A stretch of 64,000 nt of DNA from Sphingomonas suaedae (GCF_007833215.1 NZ_CP042239.1:2473501-2537500), one strand, 5' to 3'. Counted from the first letter of the stretch, positions 1 to 9,322 are shown. Numbers and translations: made by a program. Notes: generated by a model not told the origin, from the letters alone.

Positions 1-1
1 C

Positions 2-265
2 GACCTGTCGCCGGTGTGTATGGCCGCCGCGCTGCACTTCGGCCTGTCGGTGCCCAATTTCGGGGTGCAGGAATATATGCGCCACACTGACGAGACCGAT
101 GCGGTGTTCCCGCACGGCTACAGCTTCGTCGACGGGATGATGCATCCCGGCGACGCTCCTGGTCTGGGGGTCGAGCTCGACGAGAGCCTGGCCGCCACCT
201 TCCCCTACAAACGTGCCTATCTGCCGGTGAACCGGCGCGAGGACGGCACGATGCACGACTGGTAA
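2..265 (+). CDS. manD: Mannonate dehydratase, C-terminal part (5' end outside window)
   Basis: Only the last 87 or so codons are present; the frame is open from base 2 to the TAA at 263-265. The C-terminal segment reads as the end of an enolase-superfamily D-mannonate dehydratase, with a conserved [12 protein letters not shown] stretch and the family-typical ending DGTMHDW. ManD converts D-mannonate to 2-keto-3-deoxygluconate, the step after fructuronate reduction in glucuronate catabolism. The xylanase gene begins 16 bases downstream on the same strand, so the two are probably one operon. This fits breakdown of glucuronoxylan, whose side chains release (methyl)glucuronate. The active-site acid residues lie upstream of the window, so activity cannot be judged here. 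Confidence 0.85.
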   Translation, partial: DLSPVCMAAALHFGLSVPNFGVQEYMRHTDETDAVFPHGYSFVDGMMHPGDAPGLGVELDESLAATFPYKRAYLPVNRREDGTMHDW

Positions 266-281
266 GCCAAGGAGCCCCTCG

Positions 282-1430
282 ATGACCCCGACCCGCCGCC
301 AGACCCTGTCCGGGCTTGCCGCCCTGCCCCTCGTCGCCGCGCTTCCTGCCCGCGCGCGGAACAAGCCCGCGACGATTCAGGCGGCGGCGCTGGCCAGCGG
401 GCGCCGTTTTGGCAGTGCGGTCGCCTGGGCGCCGCCAGGCGCGGATGCGGGGTCGTTCAACAACCCCGCCTATGCAGAAATCGTTGCGCGCGAATGCGGG
501 CTGATCGTGCCCGAGAATGAGATGAAATGGCAGTCGATCCGGCCCTCGGCGACCGAATATCGGTTCGACCGGCTCGACGCGATGGTCACATGGGCGCGCG
601 GCAAGGGGATCGGCGTGCGCGGTCACACCCTGCTCTGGCATCGACCGAAATGGTTTCCGGCGTGGCTCAACAATCACGATTTCGGCACCTCGCCGAAAGC
701 GGCGGCGGAGAAGCTGCTGGGTGAGCATGTCCGCACCGTGATGGGGCGGTACAAGGAAACGATCACCAGCTGGGACGTGGTGAACGAGGCGGTCGATCCG
801 GAGACGTCGGGCCTCGTCGAAACCTCGCTATCCAAGGCGTTCGGCGGAGTCGAACCCGCGCTCGACTTCGCCTTCCACATCGCCCGCGCGCAGGCGCCCG
901 ACGCCGAGCTGGTCTATAACGACTATATGAGCTGGGAGCCGGGCAACGAGAAACACCGCGCCGGCGTGCTCAAGCTGCTCGAAGGCTTCCGCAAGCGCGG
1001 CGTGCCGGTCGATACGCTTGGCATCCAGAGCCATATCGAGATGTTCACGCTCGACCCCAGGACCGGTCTTGGCCCGCGGCAGGAGCGCGAATGGCGCGCC
1101 TTTATCGATGAGGCCGTCGGCATGGGCTACAAGCTGATGATTACCGAGCTGGACGTGAAGGACAATGCGCTGCCGGGCGATCCGGCGGTGCGTGATGCGG
1201 GGGTCGTCGCCTATCTGCGCGCCTATATGGAGCTGATGCTGTCCTATCCCCAGCTGCGCGACGTGCTCGCCTGGGGTATGGTCGACAAATATAGCTGGCT
1301 GCAGGGATTTTCGCCGCGCAAGGACGGACTGCCGCTGCGCTGCTGTCCTTACGACAGTGCGTTTCGACCCAAGCCGATGCGGGACGAATTGATCCGGCTG
1401 TTCGCAGCGGCCGCGCCGGCAGCCTCATAA
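282..1430 (+). CDS. Endo-1,4-beta-xylanase, GH10
   Basis: This 382-residue protein is a glycoside hydrolase family 10 enzyme, which cuts internal beta-1,4 bonds of xylan with retention of configuration. The TIM barrel runs from about residue 40 to 375. The acid/base glutamate is E169 in WDVVNEA, and the nucleophile is E289 in ITELDVKDN; GHTLLWH (about 114-120) is the substrate-binding strand. The N-terminus (TRRQTLSGLAALPLVAALPARA) has twin arginines and a hydrophobic stretch, suggesting Tat or Sec export to the periplasm. There is no carbohydrate-binding module, and the length is that of a bare catalytic domain. An AGGAG-like sequence lies about 7 bases before the ATG. It follows manD closely. 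Confidence 0.93.
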   Translation: MTPTRRQTLSGLAALPLVAALPARARNKPATIQAAALASGRRFGSAVAWAPPGADAGSFNNPAYAEIVARECGLIVPENEMKWQSIRPSATEYRFDRLDAMVTWARGKGIGVRGHTLLWHRPKWFPAWLNNHDFGTSPKAAAEKLLGEHVRTVMGRYKETITSWDVVNEAVDPETSGLVETSLSKAFGGVEPALDFAFHIARAQAPDAELVYNDYMSWEPGNEKHRAGVLKLLEGFRKRGVPVDTLGIQSHIEMFTLDPRTGLGPRQEREWRAFIDEAVGMGYKLMITELDVKDNALPGDPAVRDAGVVAYLRAYMELMLSYPQLRDVLAWGMVDKYSWLQGFSPRKDGLPLRCCPYDSAFRPKPMRDELIRLFAAAAPAAS

Positions 1431-1552
1431 CGACGGGGGCCAAGGCCTGGCTTCCGCATTGATCGCCATCCTTCCGCACGCCGGTTGACCCGCGCGTTCG
1501 CCCCGTCGCGCGTCGGACGATATACGCCCACACCGCGCCCCTCCTCCCCCCA

Positions 1553-1586
1553 AAAGAAAAGGCCGCCGCCTGGGAAGGCGACGGCC
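1553..1586 (-). terminator. Rho-independent terminator of the first TBDR gene
   Basis: Read on the minus strand, a GC-rich 10-bp imperfect stem (arms 1577-1586 and 1561-1570, loop of 6) is followed by TTTTCTTTT. It lies just past the stop codon of the minus-strand receptor gene that ends at 1609, between convergent genes. Confidence 0.75.
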
Positions 1587-1608
1587 GGGAGGTTGGGAAG
1601 ACTCGTGA

Positions 1609-4600
1609 TTAGAAGTTGAAGCGGATCATGCCGGTGATGCGGCGGTCGTTCATGTACCAGCCGCGCGGGACGAGCCGGATGTCGCCATTCTGGTCGGTCA
1701 CCGCCGCGCTCGTCTTCGTCACCGAGTTGGTGAGGTTCACGCCCTGGATCCCGAGCTTGAGCTGCGGCGTGATCGACACGGTGATCGATGCATCGAGCTG
1801 GCCGTAATCCTCCTGGAAGATCGGATCGAACGGCGTGATCACATCGCGCAGCGTCAGCAGATATTGTGAGCGCCAGCTATAGGATGCACGCGCCGAGACT
1901 GGCCCGATATCGATGAACGGAGTGATGTTGAACTGGTGCTCCGACAGCCCCTGAAGCGGGAAGTTCGCCCCCGTGATCGTCGGCTGGCGCCCCGCTGCCA
2001 CATCGGGATCGGTCTCGGACAAGGTGCTCTGCGGCACGCCGTCGCTCGACACATAGGTGTAGTTCGCCTGCAGGCCGAGCCCCTTAAGCGGGCCTGGCAG
2101 GAAGTCGAACACCTGCTGATAGGCGATCTCGAAGCCCTTGATCTTGCCGACGTCCGGCGAGTTGATCGGCGTCGTCACGACGGCTTCGAAGGTTTCGCCA
2201 TTGTTGGTGAAGGTGCGACGCACGGTGCTGTTGGTCAGCACATTGTGCAGTTCCTTGTAGAAGAACGATGCCGTCAGCTGACCGACCCGCGAGAAATACC
2301 ATTCCGCGGTGAGATCGAAGCTGTCGGCCTCTGTCGGGAGCAGTTCGGGATTGCCCGCGTTGAAGGTGCCCTGGATCGAAACCTGTCCGGGAGCAATCAC
2401 ACCATCCGACCCGAACGAGCCCGTTCCCGGCGCGACCGGCGTGACGACAACCGGAATCTGGTTGCCATTTGCGTCGACCTGCGGCCGCGCGGTCACGCCT
2501 ACCGGGAAATAGTTGCGCACCAGGCCGAGCGCGGGCGGCGCTACGCCCTTCGAATAGGCGGCACGGAACTGAAGACCGCCACCGACTTCGAGTTTCAGGT
2601 TAAGGCTCGGCAGCCAATAGTCATAGTCCAGATCGAAATTGTTCGGAACGATCGCGCCGTTCAGATAATTGGTGATCTGGGTCAGCTGAGCCGGCGACAG
2701 CGCGCACAGCGCATTGACCGTAGCACCCGCGCCCGACAGCACATTGTTGATCGATTCCTGGCAGGTGGCGTCGGTCGGCAGATCGGTCGGGAACGGGAAT
2801 TCGACAAAGCCTTCCGACTTGCGGTTGGTCGTGGTGTAGCGCACCCCGACATTGCCGCTGAGCTTCATCCCGCTATCGAATTCGCTGCCGAAGCGCAGCA
2901 TCAGATACGCCGCCTTGTTCTGCTCACGCTGCGGGTTGATTTCGCCCGCCGTGAACGGCTGGCCCGGAAGCGCGTTGGGACGATCCGCCAGCGAACGCCA
3001 GCCACCATTGATGATCTCGCCATTCGGACCGGTCGTGGTGGGTTCCCACTCCCGGTTTATGCGGTTCGCATAGTCGATATAGGCTTGGTAATAGGTCGCG
3101 GTGTTGCTGTTGTAGAACGGCCGACACTGGCCGTTCATCGGATTGCCCACCGAATTGCGGAAGAAATCGCTGAAGCAGAATTGCTGATAGCCCTGGAGCG
3201 GTGCGCCGCCGCTGCCGCCCTGAACGCCGTCGACCGGATCGTCCAGCCACACCGGCCCGCCATTGCCCCACTGCTCGCTCAGACGACCCCAATTATAGGT
3301 CGAGAAGCGAGCGACCTGATCGCGATCGGCATAGCGCCCACCGACGCGGACCGACTTGAAAAAGCCGTCGTCGGGAAAAGACAGTTCGGCGTCGAGACGG
3401 AAGGCATCGGAATTGCCGGTGCTCGCCTCGATATGGTCCATCGCCGAGCGATAGAAGCTGTTGTACGGATCCGCGAAACTCTGATGCGAGCCGGTATAAT
3501 AGGACGGATAGTCCGCCGAGCCTCCCGGCGTGCCGGTGCAGGGCAGAGTGGGGCAGCTTTGCGGCGCGCGGAATTCCACCGTGGGGAACGCACTCCCGTT
3601 CAGACCGATCGCGACATCCTGATAGGACGAGGTCCAGAGGCCGTTATCCATGATGTCGACGAACGAATCGACATGCTGATAGTCCGCGCTGATGCTGAAA
3701 TTGTCGGAGACCTGATAGCGGAAGTTGAACGAATAATCGTCGGTCACCGCGCGCTCATTGTGATCGCGACGGATATTGTTCGACTGAAGCCCGAATGCCG
3801 GCGTGCGGATATTGCCCGCAGTGTTCTGATCGTCGCGCCAGCCGGTCGGTCCCGTGATGACCCCGCTTTCGAACAGACCCGAGGAGTCGAAGAGGATCGA
3901 CGTGCCGTCGCGGGCACGCGAGTCGCCGTTGGACTCGACGTTATCGGTTGCGATCTCGATCGTGTGCTCGGTCCATGCCTGTCGCGCGTCGGAGCGCAGG
4001 AACTGGAAGGTCGCCTCTGCACGGCGATCGTTGCTGCGCCACTGGGCAGCGGCGGCATAGCCGAAGCGCCGACGCTCGAACTCCTGCGTGCCGATCACCG
4101 CGCCGCGCGGGAACAGCCCGCTACCCGTCTGAGTCGCGGTTCCGAACGGCACCACGTCGGTGCGGCTGCCGTCAGAATAGATCGGGCGAACGCGGAAGCT
4201 GGAAACCTGGAAGCGATCCGCACGCGAGAAGAGCTGCGAATAGGAGGCGCTACCGAGCAGGCCGATCTCGCCGATCCCGGTATCCCAGGTATTGCTGACC
4301 ACAAACGCTGCGGTTGGCGACGTCTTCTGGATGAAATCCGAATAGTTGAGCTCGAGCGAACCCGCCATCACGAAGCCCTTCTTGTCGAAGGGAAGCCGGG
4401 TACGCAGATTGACGACGCCGGCGATGCCGCCCTCGACGCGGTCGGCCGACGGGCTTTTGAACACATCGACGCCGCCGAGCAGTTCGGACGGGACATCGGC
4501 GAAGCTCAATGCGCGGCCATTGTTCGCTGTGAACGCTTCACGCCCGTTAAATTCCGAGCGAACATAGGTAAGGCCGCGCACCACGACGCCTGACCCCTCG

Positions 4601-4968
4601 ACCGAGAAGTGATCGGGATCGATGCCCGCTGCGAAGCGATTGATCGAAATGCCCGGAATACGCTGAAGCGTCTCGGTCACCGATCGGTCGGGCAGCGCAC
4701 CGATATCCTCGGCCGTGACCGAATCGACAATCGTGTCGGAGGTACGCTTGCGCTGCTGCGCGCTCTGCAACGATTCACGAAAACCCGTAACGACAACGGT
4801 GTCCGGATCGGTCGGCGCATCCTGCGCCTCGTCCGCAGGTGCCGTCTGCGCATATGCCGCCGACGGCAGTGCGAACGCTGTCATCAGCGCCGCCGTCGAA
4901 ACACCGATTCCCCAAGTCGCGCGACCATACCGGCCCTCCGCGCGCGCACGATTCCGCCAAATCGACAT
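1609..4968 (-). CDS. TonB-dependent receptor (TIGR01782-like), xylan locus
   Basis: This 1119-residue outer-membrane receptor has a signal peptide (about 1-40, ending PSAAYA-QT), a TonB-box-like TVVVTGFRESL at about 58-67, a plug domain (about 75-200, with LPDRSVTETLQRIPGI) and a large beta-barrel that ends in the aromatic MIRFNF insertion signal. The TIGR01782 class is common in Caulobacter, Xanthomonas and sphingomonads and usually imports oligosaccharides. With manD, a GH10 xylanase and a XylE-like porter nearby, xylo-oligosaccharides are the likely ligand; that is inference from context. A GAGGAGGGG Shine-Dalgarno sequence lies a few bases before the ATG. The gene is divergent from the halogenase at 5153, and a palindromic operator at 5024-5035 lies 56 bp upstream of its start. 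Confidence 0.92.
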   Translation of the reverse strand: MSIWRNRARAEGRYGRATWGIGVSTAALMTAFALPSAAYAQTAPADEAQDAPTDPDTVVVTGFRESLQSAQQRKRTSDTIVDSVTAEDIGALPDRSVTETLQRIPGISINRFAAGIDPDHFSVEGSGVVVRGLTYVRSEFNGREAFTANNGRALSFADVPSELLGGVDVFKSPSADRVEGGIAGVVNLRTRLPFDKKGFVMAGSLELNYSDFIQKTSPTAAFVVSNTWDTGIGEIGLLGSASYSQLFSRADRFQVSSFRVRPIYSDGSRTDVVPFGTATQTGSGLFPRGAVIGTQEFERRRFGYAAAAQWRSNDRRAEATFQFLRSDARQAWTEHTIEIATDNVESNGDSRARDGTSILFDSSGLFESGVITGPTGWRDDQNTAGNIRTPAFGLQSNNIRRDHNERAVTDDYSFNFRYQVSDNFSISADYQHVDSFVDIMDNGLWTSSYQDVAIGLNGSAFPTVEFRAPQSCPTLPCTGTPGGSADYPSYYTGSHQSFADPYNSFYRSAMDHIEASTGNSDAFRLDAELSFPDDGFFKSVRVGGRYADRDQVARFSTYNWGRLSEQWGNGGPVWLDDPVDGVQGGSGGAPLQGYQQFCFSDFFRNSVGNPMNGQCRPFYNSNTATYYQAYIDYANRINREWEPTTTGPNGEIINGGWRSLADRPNALPGQPFTAGEINPQREQNKAAYLMLRFGSEFDSGMKLSGNVGVRYTTTNRKSEGFVEFPFPTDLPTDATCQESINNVLSGAGATVNALCALSPAQLTQITNYLNGAIVPNNFDLDYDYWLPSLNLKLEVGGGLQFRAAYSKGVAPPALGLVRNYFPVGVTARPQVDANGNQIPVVVTPVAPGTGSFGSDGVIAPGQVSIQGTFNAGNPELLPTEADSFDLTAEWYFSRVGQLTASFFYKELHNVLTNSTVRRTFTNNGETFEAVVTTPINSPDVGKIKGFEIAYQQVFDFLPGPLKGLGLQANYTYVSSDGVPQSTLSETDPDVAAGRQPTITGANFPLQGLSEHQFNITPFIDIGPVSARASYSWRSQYLLTLRDVITPFDPIFQEDYGQLDASITVSITPQLKLGIQGVNLTNSVTKTSAAVTDQNGDIRLVPRGWYMNDRRITGMIRFNF

Positions 4969-5023
4969 CCACCCCTCCTCGTTTCGAGAGCCTTTTGGCC
5001 CTTCTGCCCTGTTGCGCCCTCAA

Positions 5024-5035
5024 GGTAGCGCTAAC
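5024..5035. promoter_or_regulatory. Candidate LacI-type (XylR-like) operator
   Basis: The 12-mer GGTAGCGCTAAC (minus strand GTTAGCGCTACC) is a near-perfect palindrome centred on AGCGCT, between the divergent TBDR and halogenase genes. From memory, the same core is found in the Caulobacter crescentus xylX promoter, where the LacI-type repressor XylR acts. A perfect form recurs at 8180-8191 before the sugar porter. The repressor gene is not in this window. Confidence 0.65.
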
Positions 5036-5152
5036 ATTTCATCGTCTTAAGCGAATGCGCAGCTTTCGGCAAGAGATGTTGTGCGCTACCAGAAAGAAAA
5101 TGACGCAGATGTTGCATGAATGCTGCTGCAACATGAAGAGGGGGAGAGGCGC

Positions 5153-6670
5153 GTGGCGGAACGGGTTCGATCGATCGTGATCGCAGGCGGCGGAACAGCG
5201 GGGTGGATGACCGCCGCGGCTCTGGCTCGAGTGCTGGGGCGCGACTATGCCACGATCACGCTGGTCGAATCGGATGCGATCGGAACAGTGGGCGTCGGCG
5301 AGGCGACGATCCCCCAGATCGGCACATTCAATCGGCTGCTCGGCATCGACGAAAACGACTTTCTCCGTCGCACCAAGGGCAGTTTCAAGCTGGGCATAGA
5401 GTTTGTCGACTGGGGCGGGCTGGGCCGACGCTATTTCCACCCGTTCGGCAAATATGGGATCGATATGGAGGGCGTCTCCTTTCACGCCTATTGGCAGCGG
5501 CTGGCGGGCGATCCGCAATTCGCCCCCGAGTTCGGCGATGTCGATACCTTTTCGCTGATGGCGAGCGCGGCGCGTGCCAATCGCTTCATGCCGCCGATCG
5601 ACGCCGGCAACTCGCCACTGTCGAGTATCGCCTATGCCTATCATTTCGATGCGGGCCTCTATGCCCTCTATCTGCGCGAGATCGCTGAAGCGATGGGCGT
5701 CAATCGGGTCGAGGGGCGCATCGTCGATGTCGAGCGTAACGGCGAGAGCGGCCATATCGACGCGGTCGCGCTCGACTCGGGGCAGCGTATCGAGGGCGAA
5801 TTGTTCGTCGATTGCTCGGGATTCATCGGGCTGCTGATCGGCAAGACGCTCGGCGTTCCCTATATCGACTGGTCGGCGCACCTGCCCTGCAACCGCGCGG
5901 TCGCAGTGCCATGCGCATCAGCCCCCGGCCCACTCACTCCCTATACCCGCTCGACCGCGCACCGCGCCGGATGGCAGTGGCGCATTCCGCTTCAGCACCG
6001 GACGGGAAACGGCATGGTCTATTGCAGCGACTATATCAGCGACGATGAGGCGGCGGCCACCTTGCTCGCCAATCTCGATGGAGAGGCGCTGGCCGATCCC
6101 CGTTTCCTGCGCTTCACCACCGGACATCGCCAGCGGTTCTGGGAGGCGAATTGCGTGTCGATCGGCTTATCGTCTGGCTTCATGGAGCCGCTCGAATCGA
6201 CCAGCATCTGGATGATCCAGACCGGCATTGCGCGCCTGCTTTCGAATTTCCCGGACAGCAGCTTCGCGGAAGCGGATCGCGCCCGCTACAACCGGTTGAT
6301 GATCGAGGAGAGCGAGTTGATCCGCGACTTCCTGATCCTCCACTATCATCTCACCGATCGCACCGATTCGCCCTTTTGGGACTATTGCCGGACGATGGAG
6401 ATTCCCGAGCGGCTGGCCGAAAAGATGCGCGTGTTCGCCACCTCGGGCCGCTGTTTTCGCGAGCATGAGGAATTGTTCAACGACACCAGCTGGTTTGCGG
6501 TGATGGTGGGCCAGGGGATGCGTTGGGCGCGGCACGATCCGGTGGCCGAACTGTTGTCGCTCGCCGAAACGCGGGACCGCCTGGCGCATATCGCGGGCGC
6601 GGTTCGCGCATCGGTCGACTACATGCCCGACCATGCCGACTATATCCGACAGAATTGCGCCGCAGCCTGA
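5153..6670 (+). CDS. Flavin-dependent tryptophan halogenase family protein (xylan locus)
   Basis: This 505-residue protein belongs to the PrnA/BrvH-like flavin-dependent halogenases, which use reduced FAD, O2 and halide to make hypohalous acid. The FAD-binding GGGTAGWM lies at 12-19, and the family motif GWQWRIP is present. Counted from the GTG start, a lysine in TKGSFKLG falls at residue 79, the number of the catalytic lysine of PrnA. I chose GTG at 5153 because GGGGGAG lies a few bases upstream; an in-frame ATG at 5120 has no such signal. The substrate is unknown. Such genes recur beside TonB receptors in sugar loci of Caulobacterales, Xanthomonas and sphingomonads, and a second copy lies at 52745-54268. 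The name 'tryptophan halogenase' is the family label and does not establish the substrate. Confidence 0.88.
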   Translation: MAERVRSIVIAGGGTAGWMTAAALARVLGRDYATITLVESDAIGTVGVGEATIPQIGTFNRLLGIDENDFLRRTKGSFKLGIEFVDWGGLGRRYFHPFGKYGIDMEGVSFHAYWQRLAGDPQFAPEFGDVDTFSLMASAARANRFMPPIDAGNSPLSSIAYAYHFDAGLYALYLREIAEAMGVNRVEGRIVDVERNGESGHIDAVALDSGQRIEGELFVDCSGFIGLLIGKTLGVPYIDWSAHLPCNRAVAVPCASAPGPLTPYTRSTAHRAGWQWRIPLQHRTGNGMVYCSDYISDDEAAATLLANLDGEALADPRFLRFTTGHRQRFWEANCVSIGLSSGFMEPLESTSIWMIQTGIARLLSNFPDSSFAEADRARYNRLMIEESELIRDFLILHYHLTDRTDSPFWDYCRTMEIPERLAEKMRVFATSGRCFREHEELFNDTSWFAVMVGQGMRWARHDPVAELLSLAETRDRLAHIAGAVRASVDYMPDHADYIRQNCAAA

Positions 6671-6673
6671 TAC

Positions 6674-6713
6674 AAAAAGGGGCGGGGATTACCCCCGCCC
6701 CACCCCCTTTTTC
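6674..6713. terminator. Bidirectional terminator between convergent genes
   Basis: A 9-bp GC stem (GGGGCGGGG at 6679-6687 with CCCCGCCCC at 6693-6701) is flanked by A5 on the left and T5 on the right. It therefore resembles an intrinsic terminator in both directions, for the halogenase on the plus strand and the MFS porter on the minus strand. Confidence 0.8.
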
Positions 6714-6724
6714 GGAATTGGGGT

Positions 6725-8134
6725 TCAGCCTTCCATTTCCTCCAGCTCGCGTCCCGCGGTTTCCTTGATGAAGGCGCGGACGAGGAAGAAGCTGATCGCC
6801 GCACATACCGCATAGAAGCTGTAGGTGATCGTGAGACCCAGACCCGCGGCCATGATCGGGAAGGTCTGCGCGATCAGATAGTTGGATCCCCATTGTGCGA
6901 AGCCCGCCACGGCAAGCGCCGATCCGCGGATCTGGTTGGGGAACATCTCGCCGAGCATCACCCACATCACCGGGCCCCAGCTGACGTTGAAGAAAATGAC
7001 ATAGAGGTTCGCCGCGATCACCGCGAGCATCCCCATCTGCGACGACAGGACGAGCTGGCCATCGGCGTCGAGCGAGCCTTGGCTGAACGCATAGACCATC
7101 GTGAACAAGGTCGCCGCCATGCCGAGCGAACCCGCCATCAGCAGCGGCTTGCGCCCGATCTTGTCGACCAGCAGCACGGTGACGAAACATGCGGCGATCG
7201 ACACCACGCCCGATCCGATATTGATCAACAGCGCATCATTCTCGGTGAACCCGGCGAGCTGCCACAATGTCGCGCCATAATAGAAGATCACATTGATCCC
7301 GACGAGCTGCTGGAACACCGCGAGCAACAGGCCCGCCCACACGATGCCGCGCACCCCGCCCTTGGCAGGATCGATCAGGTCGGACAGGCGCGGGCGGTGA
7401 TCGGCGGAGAAGCTCTCGCGGATCTCGACCAGCTTGCGCGTGGCGGTATCGGCGCCGAACAGGCTGGTGAGCACCTTCATCGCCTCGTCCTCACGCTTTT
7501 TCGACACCAGATAGCGCGGGCTTTCCGGAATGAAGATCAGCGCGACGAGGAACACCGCTGCGGGGATCGCCTGCATCAGATACATCCAGCGCCACGCCTC
7601 GAGCCCGAGCCAGAAGCCGCTGGTCGAGCTGCCCGCGCTCTGCGCCAGATAGTAATTGACGACGAACGCGGCGGTGAGGCCGGTGATGATCATGATCTGC
7701 TGTACCGTGGTCATCCGGCCGCGGATATTGGCGGGCGCGACTTCGGAGATGTAGGCGGGCGAAAGGACGCTCGCCGCGCCGACCGCCATACCGCCCATGA
7801 TGCGCGCGATCACGAAGATCGGCTGGGAAGGTGCAAAGCCCTGGATCAGCGCGCCGATCAGGAACAGCACTGCCGCCAGCATCATCACGTTACGCCGCCC
7901 CATGAGGTCGGCGAGCCGCCCGGCGAGAAAGGCGCCCAGGGTGCAGCCGATCAGCAACGACCCGACGGTGAAGCCAAGCCCCGCCTCGTCGAGCGTATAG
8001 GCGGTCTTGAGCCCCTCCTGCGTGCCGTTCACCGCGCCGCTGTCATAGCCGAACAACAGCCCGCCGATCGTGGCCACTGCGACGATCGCGGTAATCAGGC
8101 CCATATTGGCCTGCGCCGCCGTGGTTTTGGTCAA
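6725..8134 (-). CDS. MFS sugar porter (XylE-like sugar:H+ symporter)
   Basis: This is a 12-helix sugar-porter protein of 469 residues in the inner membrane. Visible signatures are GGLLFGYDSG (24-33), AGRLADLMGRR (71-81), PESPRYLV (203-210), a QQLVGIN segment (275-281; the two glutamines match the xylose-binding pair of E. coli XylE) and a later GRKPLL motif. I chose the TTG start at 8134 because AGGAGAGG precedes it and because the palindrome at 8180-8191 then lies in the promoter; the longer frame to 8269 would run through that operator. D-xylose or another pentose or hexose is likely. It is convergent with the halogenase and shares its candidate operator. Confidence 0.9.
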   Translation of the reverse strand: MTKTTAAQANMGLITAIVAVATIGGLLFGYDSGAVNGTQEGLKTAYTLDEAGLGFTVGSLLIGCTLGAFLAGRLADLMGRRNVMMLAAVLFLIGALIQGFAPSQPIFVIARIMGGMAVGAASVLSPAYISEVAPANIRGRMTTVQQIMIITGLTAAFVVNYYLAQSAGSSTSGFWLGLEAWRWMYLMQAIPAAVFLVALIFIPESPRYLVSKKREDEAMKVLTSLFGADTATRKLVEIRESFSADHRPRLSDLIDPAKGGVRGIVWAGLLLAVFQQLVGINVIFYYGATLWQLAGFTENDALLINIGSGVVSIAACFVTVLLVDKIGRKPLLMAGSLGMAATLFTMVYAFSQGSLDADGQLVLSSQMGMLAVIAANLYVIFFNVSWGPVMWVMLGEMFPNQIRGSALAVAGFAQWGSNYLIAQTFPIMAAGLGLTITYSFYAVCAAISFFLVRAFIKETAGRELEEMEG

Positions 8135-8179
8135 AGCCCCTCTCCTTTTCCTGGCACACGGCTTGGCGCCGCGCTTGAT

Positions 8180-8191
8180 GTTAGCGCTAAC
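8180..8191. promoter_or_regulatory. Candidate LacI-type operator before the sugar porter
   Basis: GTTAGCGCTAAC is a perfect 12-bp palindrome 46 bp upstream of the porter's TTG start. It matches the site at 5024-5035 at 11 of 12 positions, which supports co-regulation of porter, receptor and halogenase. Confidence 0.68.
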
Positions 8192-8281
8192 TATGCCGGG
8201 ATTCGCGCCGCGCGCAAGGGGCTGTGATGTGTGCCGCGTGCGGATTGCGCCGCGACATATTGCGCACAATCAGAAGCGCCT

Positions 8282-9322
8282 TCAAGCGCGCCAGTCGATC
8301 CAGTCGCCATAGGGGTGGCATATGGCGAGCACGCGCCGTTCGCCCGCCGGCCAGCGGGTCAATACAAGCTGCACTTCGTCACGCGCCGGGGTCCACTCAA
8401 AGCTGATTCGCGCCAGCGGACGGTCGGCGGTCGCACGCGCCCCGGCCGAGTCGATCGCATCAACCACGGCCTGGCGATTTACAGCGCCGAGATATTGCAG
8501 CACCATCGAATGGAAAACCACGCGACACACTCCCGCTGCTTGCGGTTCGGCAAGCCGCTCCGGCAGCCACAAGGTCGCATCGGCACGATCCACCCGCGGA
8601 GGGTAGGCGCGGGCCAGCCGAAGCGCCGCCTTCAGCCGCTCGATCCGGCGCGGCTGATCCGCCCAGACGAACGCAATCAGGCGCGCGCGCGCACGGGCAT
8701 CCCCAGCTTCGAGCGGATTGAGATCGACGCCACGCGCCCCGACGACCTCGACCGGTGCGATGTGCGGCGCCCTGCCGCGCCATTCGGGACGGATTCGCAC
8801 GGGCGAATCCCAGTCCCCCGCCGGGGTGCCGCCCAGATCATAGGCATAGCGCGCAAGGTTGAGGTTGAGCCCGCAGCTCGACCCGATTTCGAGCAATTCG
8901 GCAGCCATGCCGGTTTCACGGCGCAGCACAATCAGCGCGGCGGCAAAGGCCGCGGCGCGTGCCACCTCGTTGGTCTGGGTCGGCGTTTGCATCCAGCGTA
9001 CGATGAACCCGTCCTGCGCCGCCAGAGTCTGCGCGAGCACCGCGTCAAAATCGCCCTGCGCGCGCTGATAGAGCGCGCTCAGCGCCGGGACATCGCCCCG
9101 GCGCGCAAGCGCGTGCAGCGCCGCGTTGAACCGCATTGCAAGCGCCGCCGCAGAAGGATCGTCGGGCCAACCCTCGATCAGGCGGCAGGTTTGCGGCGCA
9201 TGGTGAAGCTGCCGGTCCCCCGCCTCCAGCACCGCGGCCACAAAGGGCGAACCGAGCGCGCGCGCAATGCGGGACTGGCGCCGCAACTCTCCGCGAGTCC
9301 CGACCTGCGCCATCATGTTCAT
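8282..9322 (-). CDS. DUF2332 family protein
   Basis: The 346-residue protein looks like the DUF2332 family, found across Actinobacteria and Alphaproteobacteria with no established function. A glycine-rich ELLEIGSSCGLNLNL (142-156) resembles the nucleotide-binding loop of a Rossmann-type methyltransferase, so SAM binding is possible but unproven. The N-terminal half is helical and contains APQTCRLIEGWPDDPSA near 42-58. There is no signal peptide and no membrane segment. The ATG at 9322 follows a G-rich ribosome-binding region. It lies downstream of the chemoreceptor on the same strand, with a hairpin between them, so it is probably a separate transcript. Confidence 0.75.
   Translation of the reverse strand: MNMMAQVGTRGELRRQSRIARALGSPFVAAVLEAGDRQLHHAPQTCRLIEGWPDDPSAAALAMRFNAALHALARRGDVPALSALYQRAQGDFDAVLAQTLAAQDGFIVRWMQTPTQTNEVARAAAFAAALIVLRRETGMAAELLEIGSSCGLNLNLARYAYDLGGTPAGDWDSPVRIRPEWRGRAPHIAPVEVVGARGVDLNPLEAGDARARARLIAFVWADQPRRIERLKAALRLARAYPPRVDRADATLWLPERLAEPQAAGVCRVVFHSMVLQYLGAVNRQAVVDAIDSAGARATADRPLARISFEWTPARDEVQLVLTRWPAGERRVLAICHPYGDWIDWRA

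Noticed and set aside
1936..4593. 885-codon plus-strand open frame across the first TBDR gene
   Set aside because: It is antisense to a clear receptor gene and its translation is rich in Arg, Ile and His with no domain; long shadow frames are common at this GC content.
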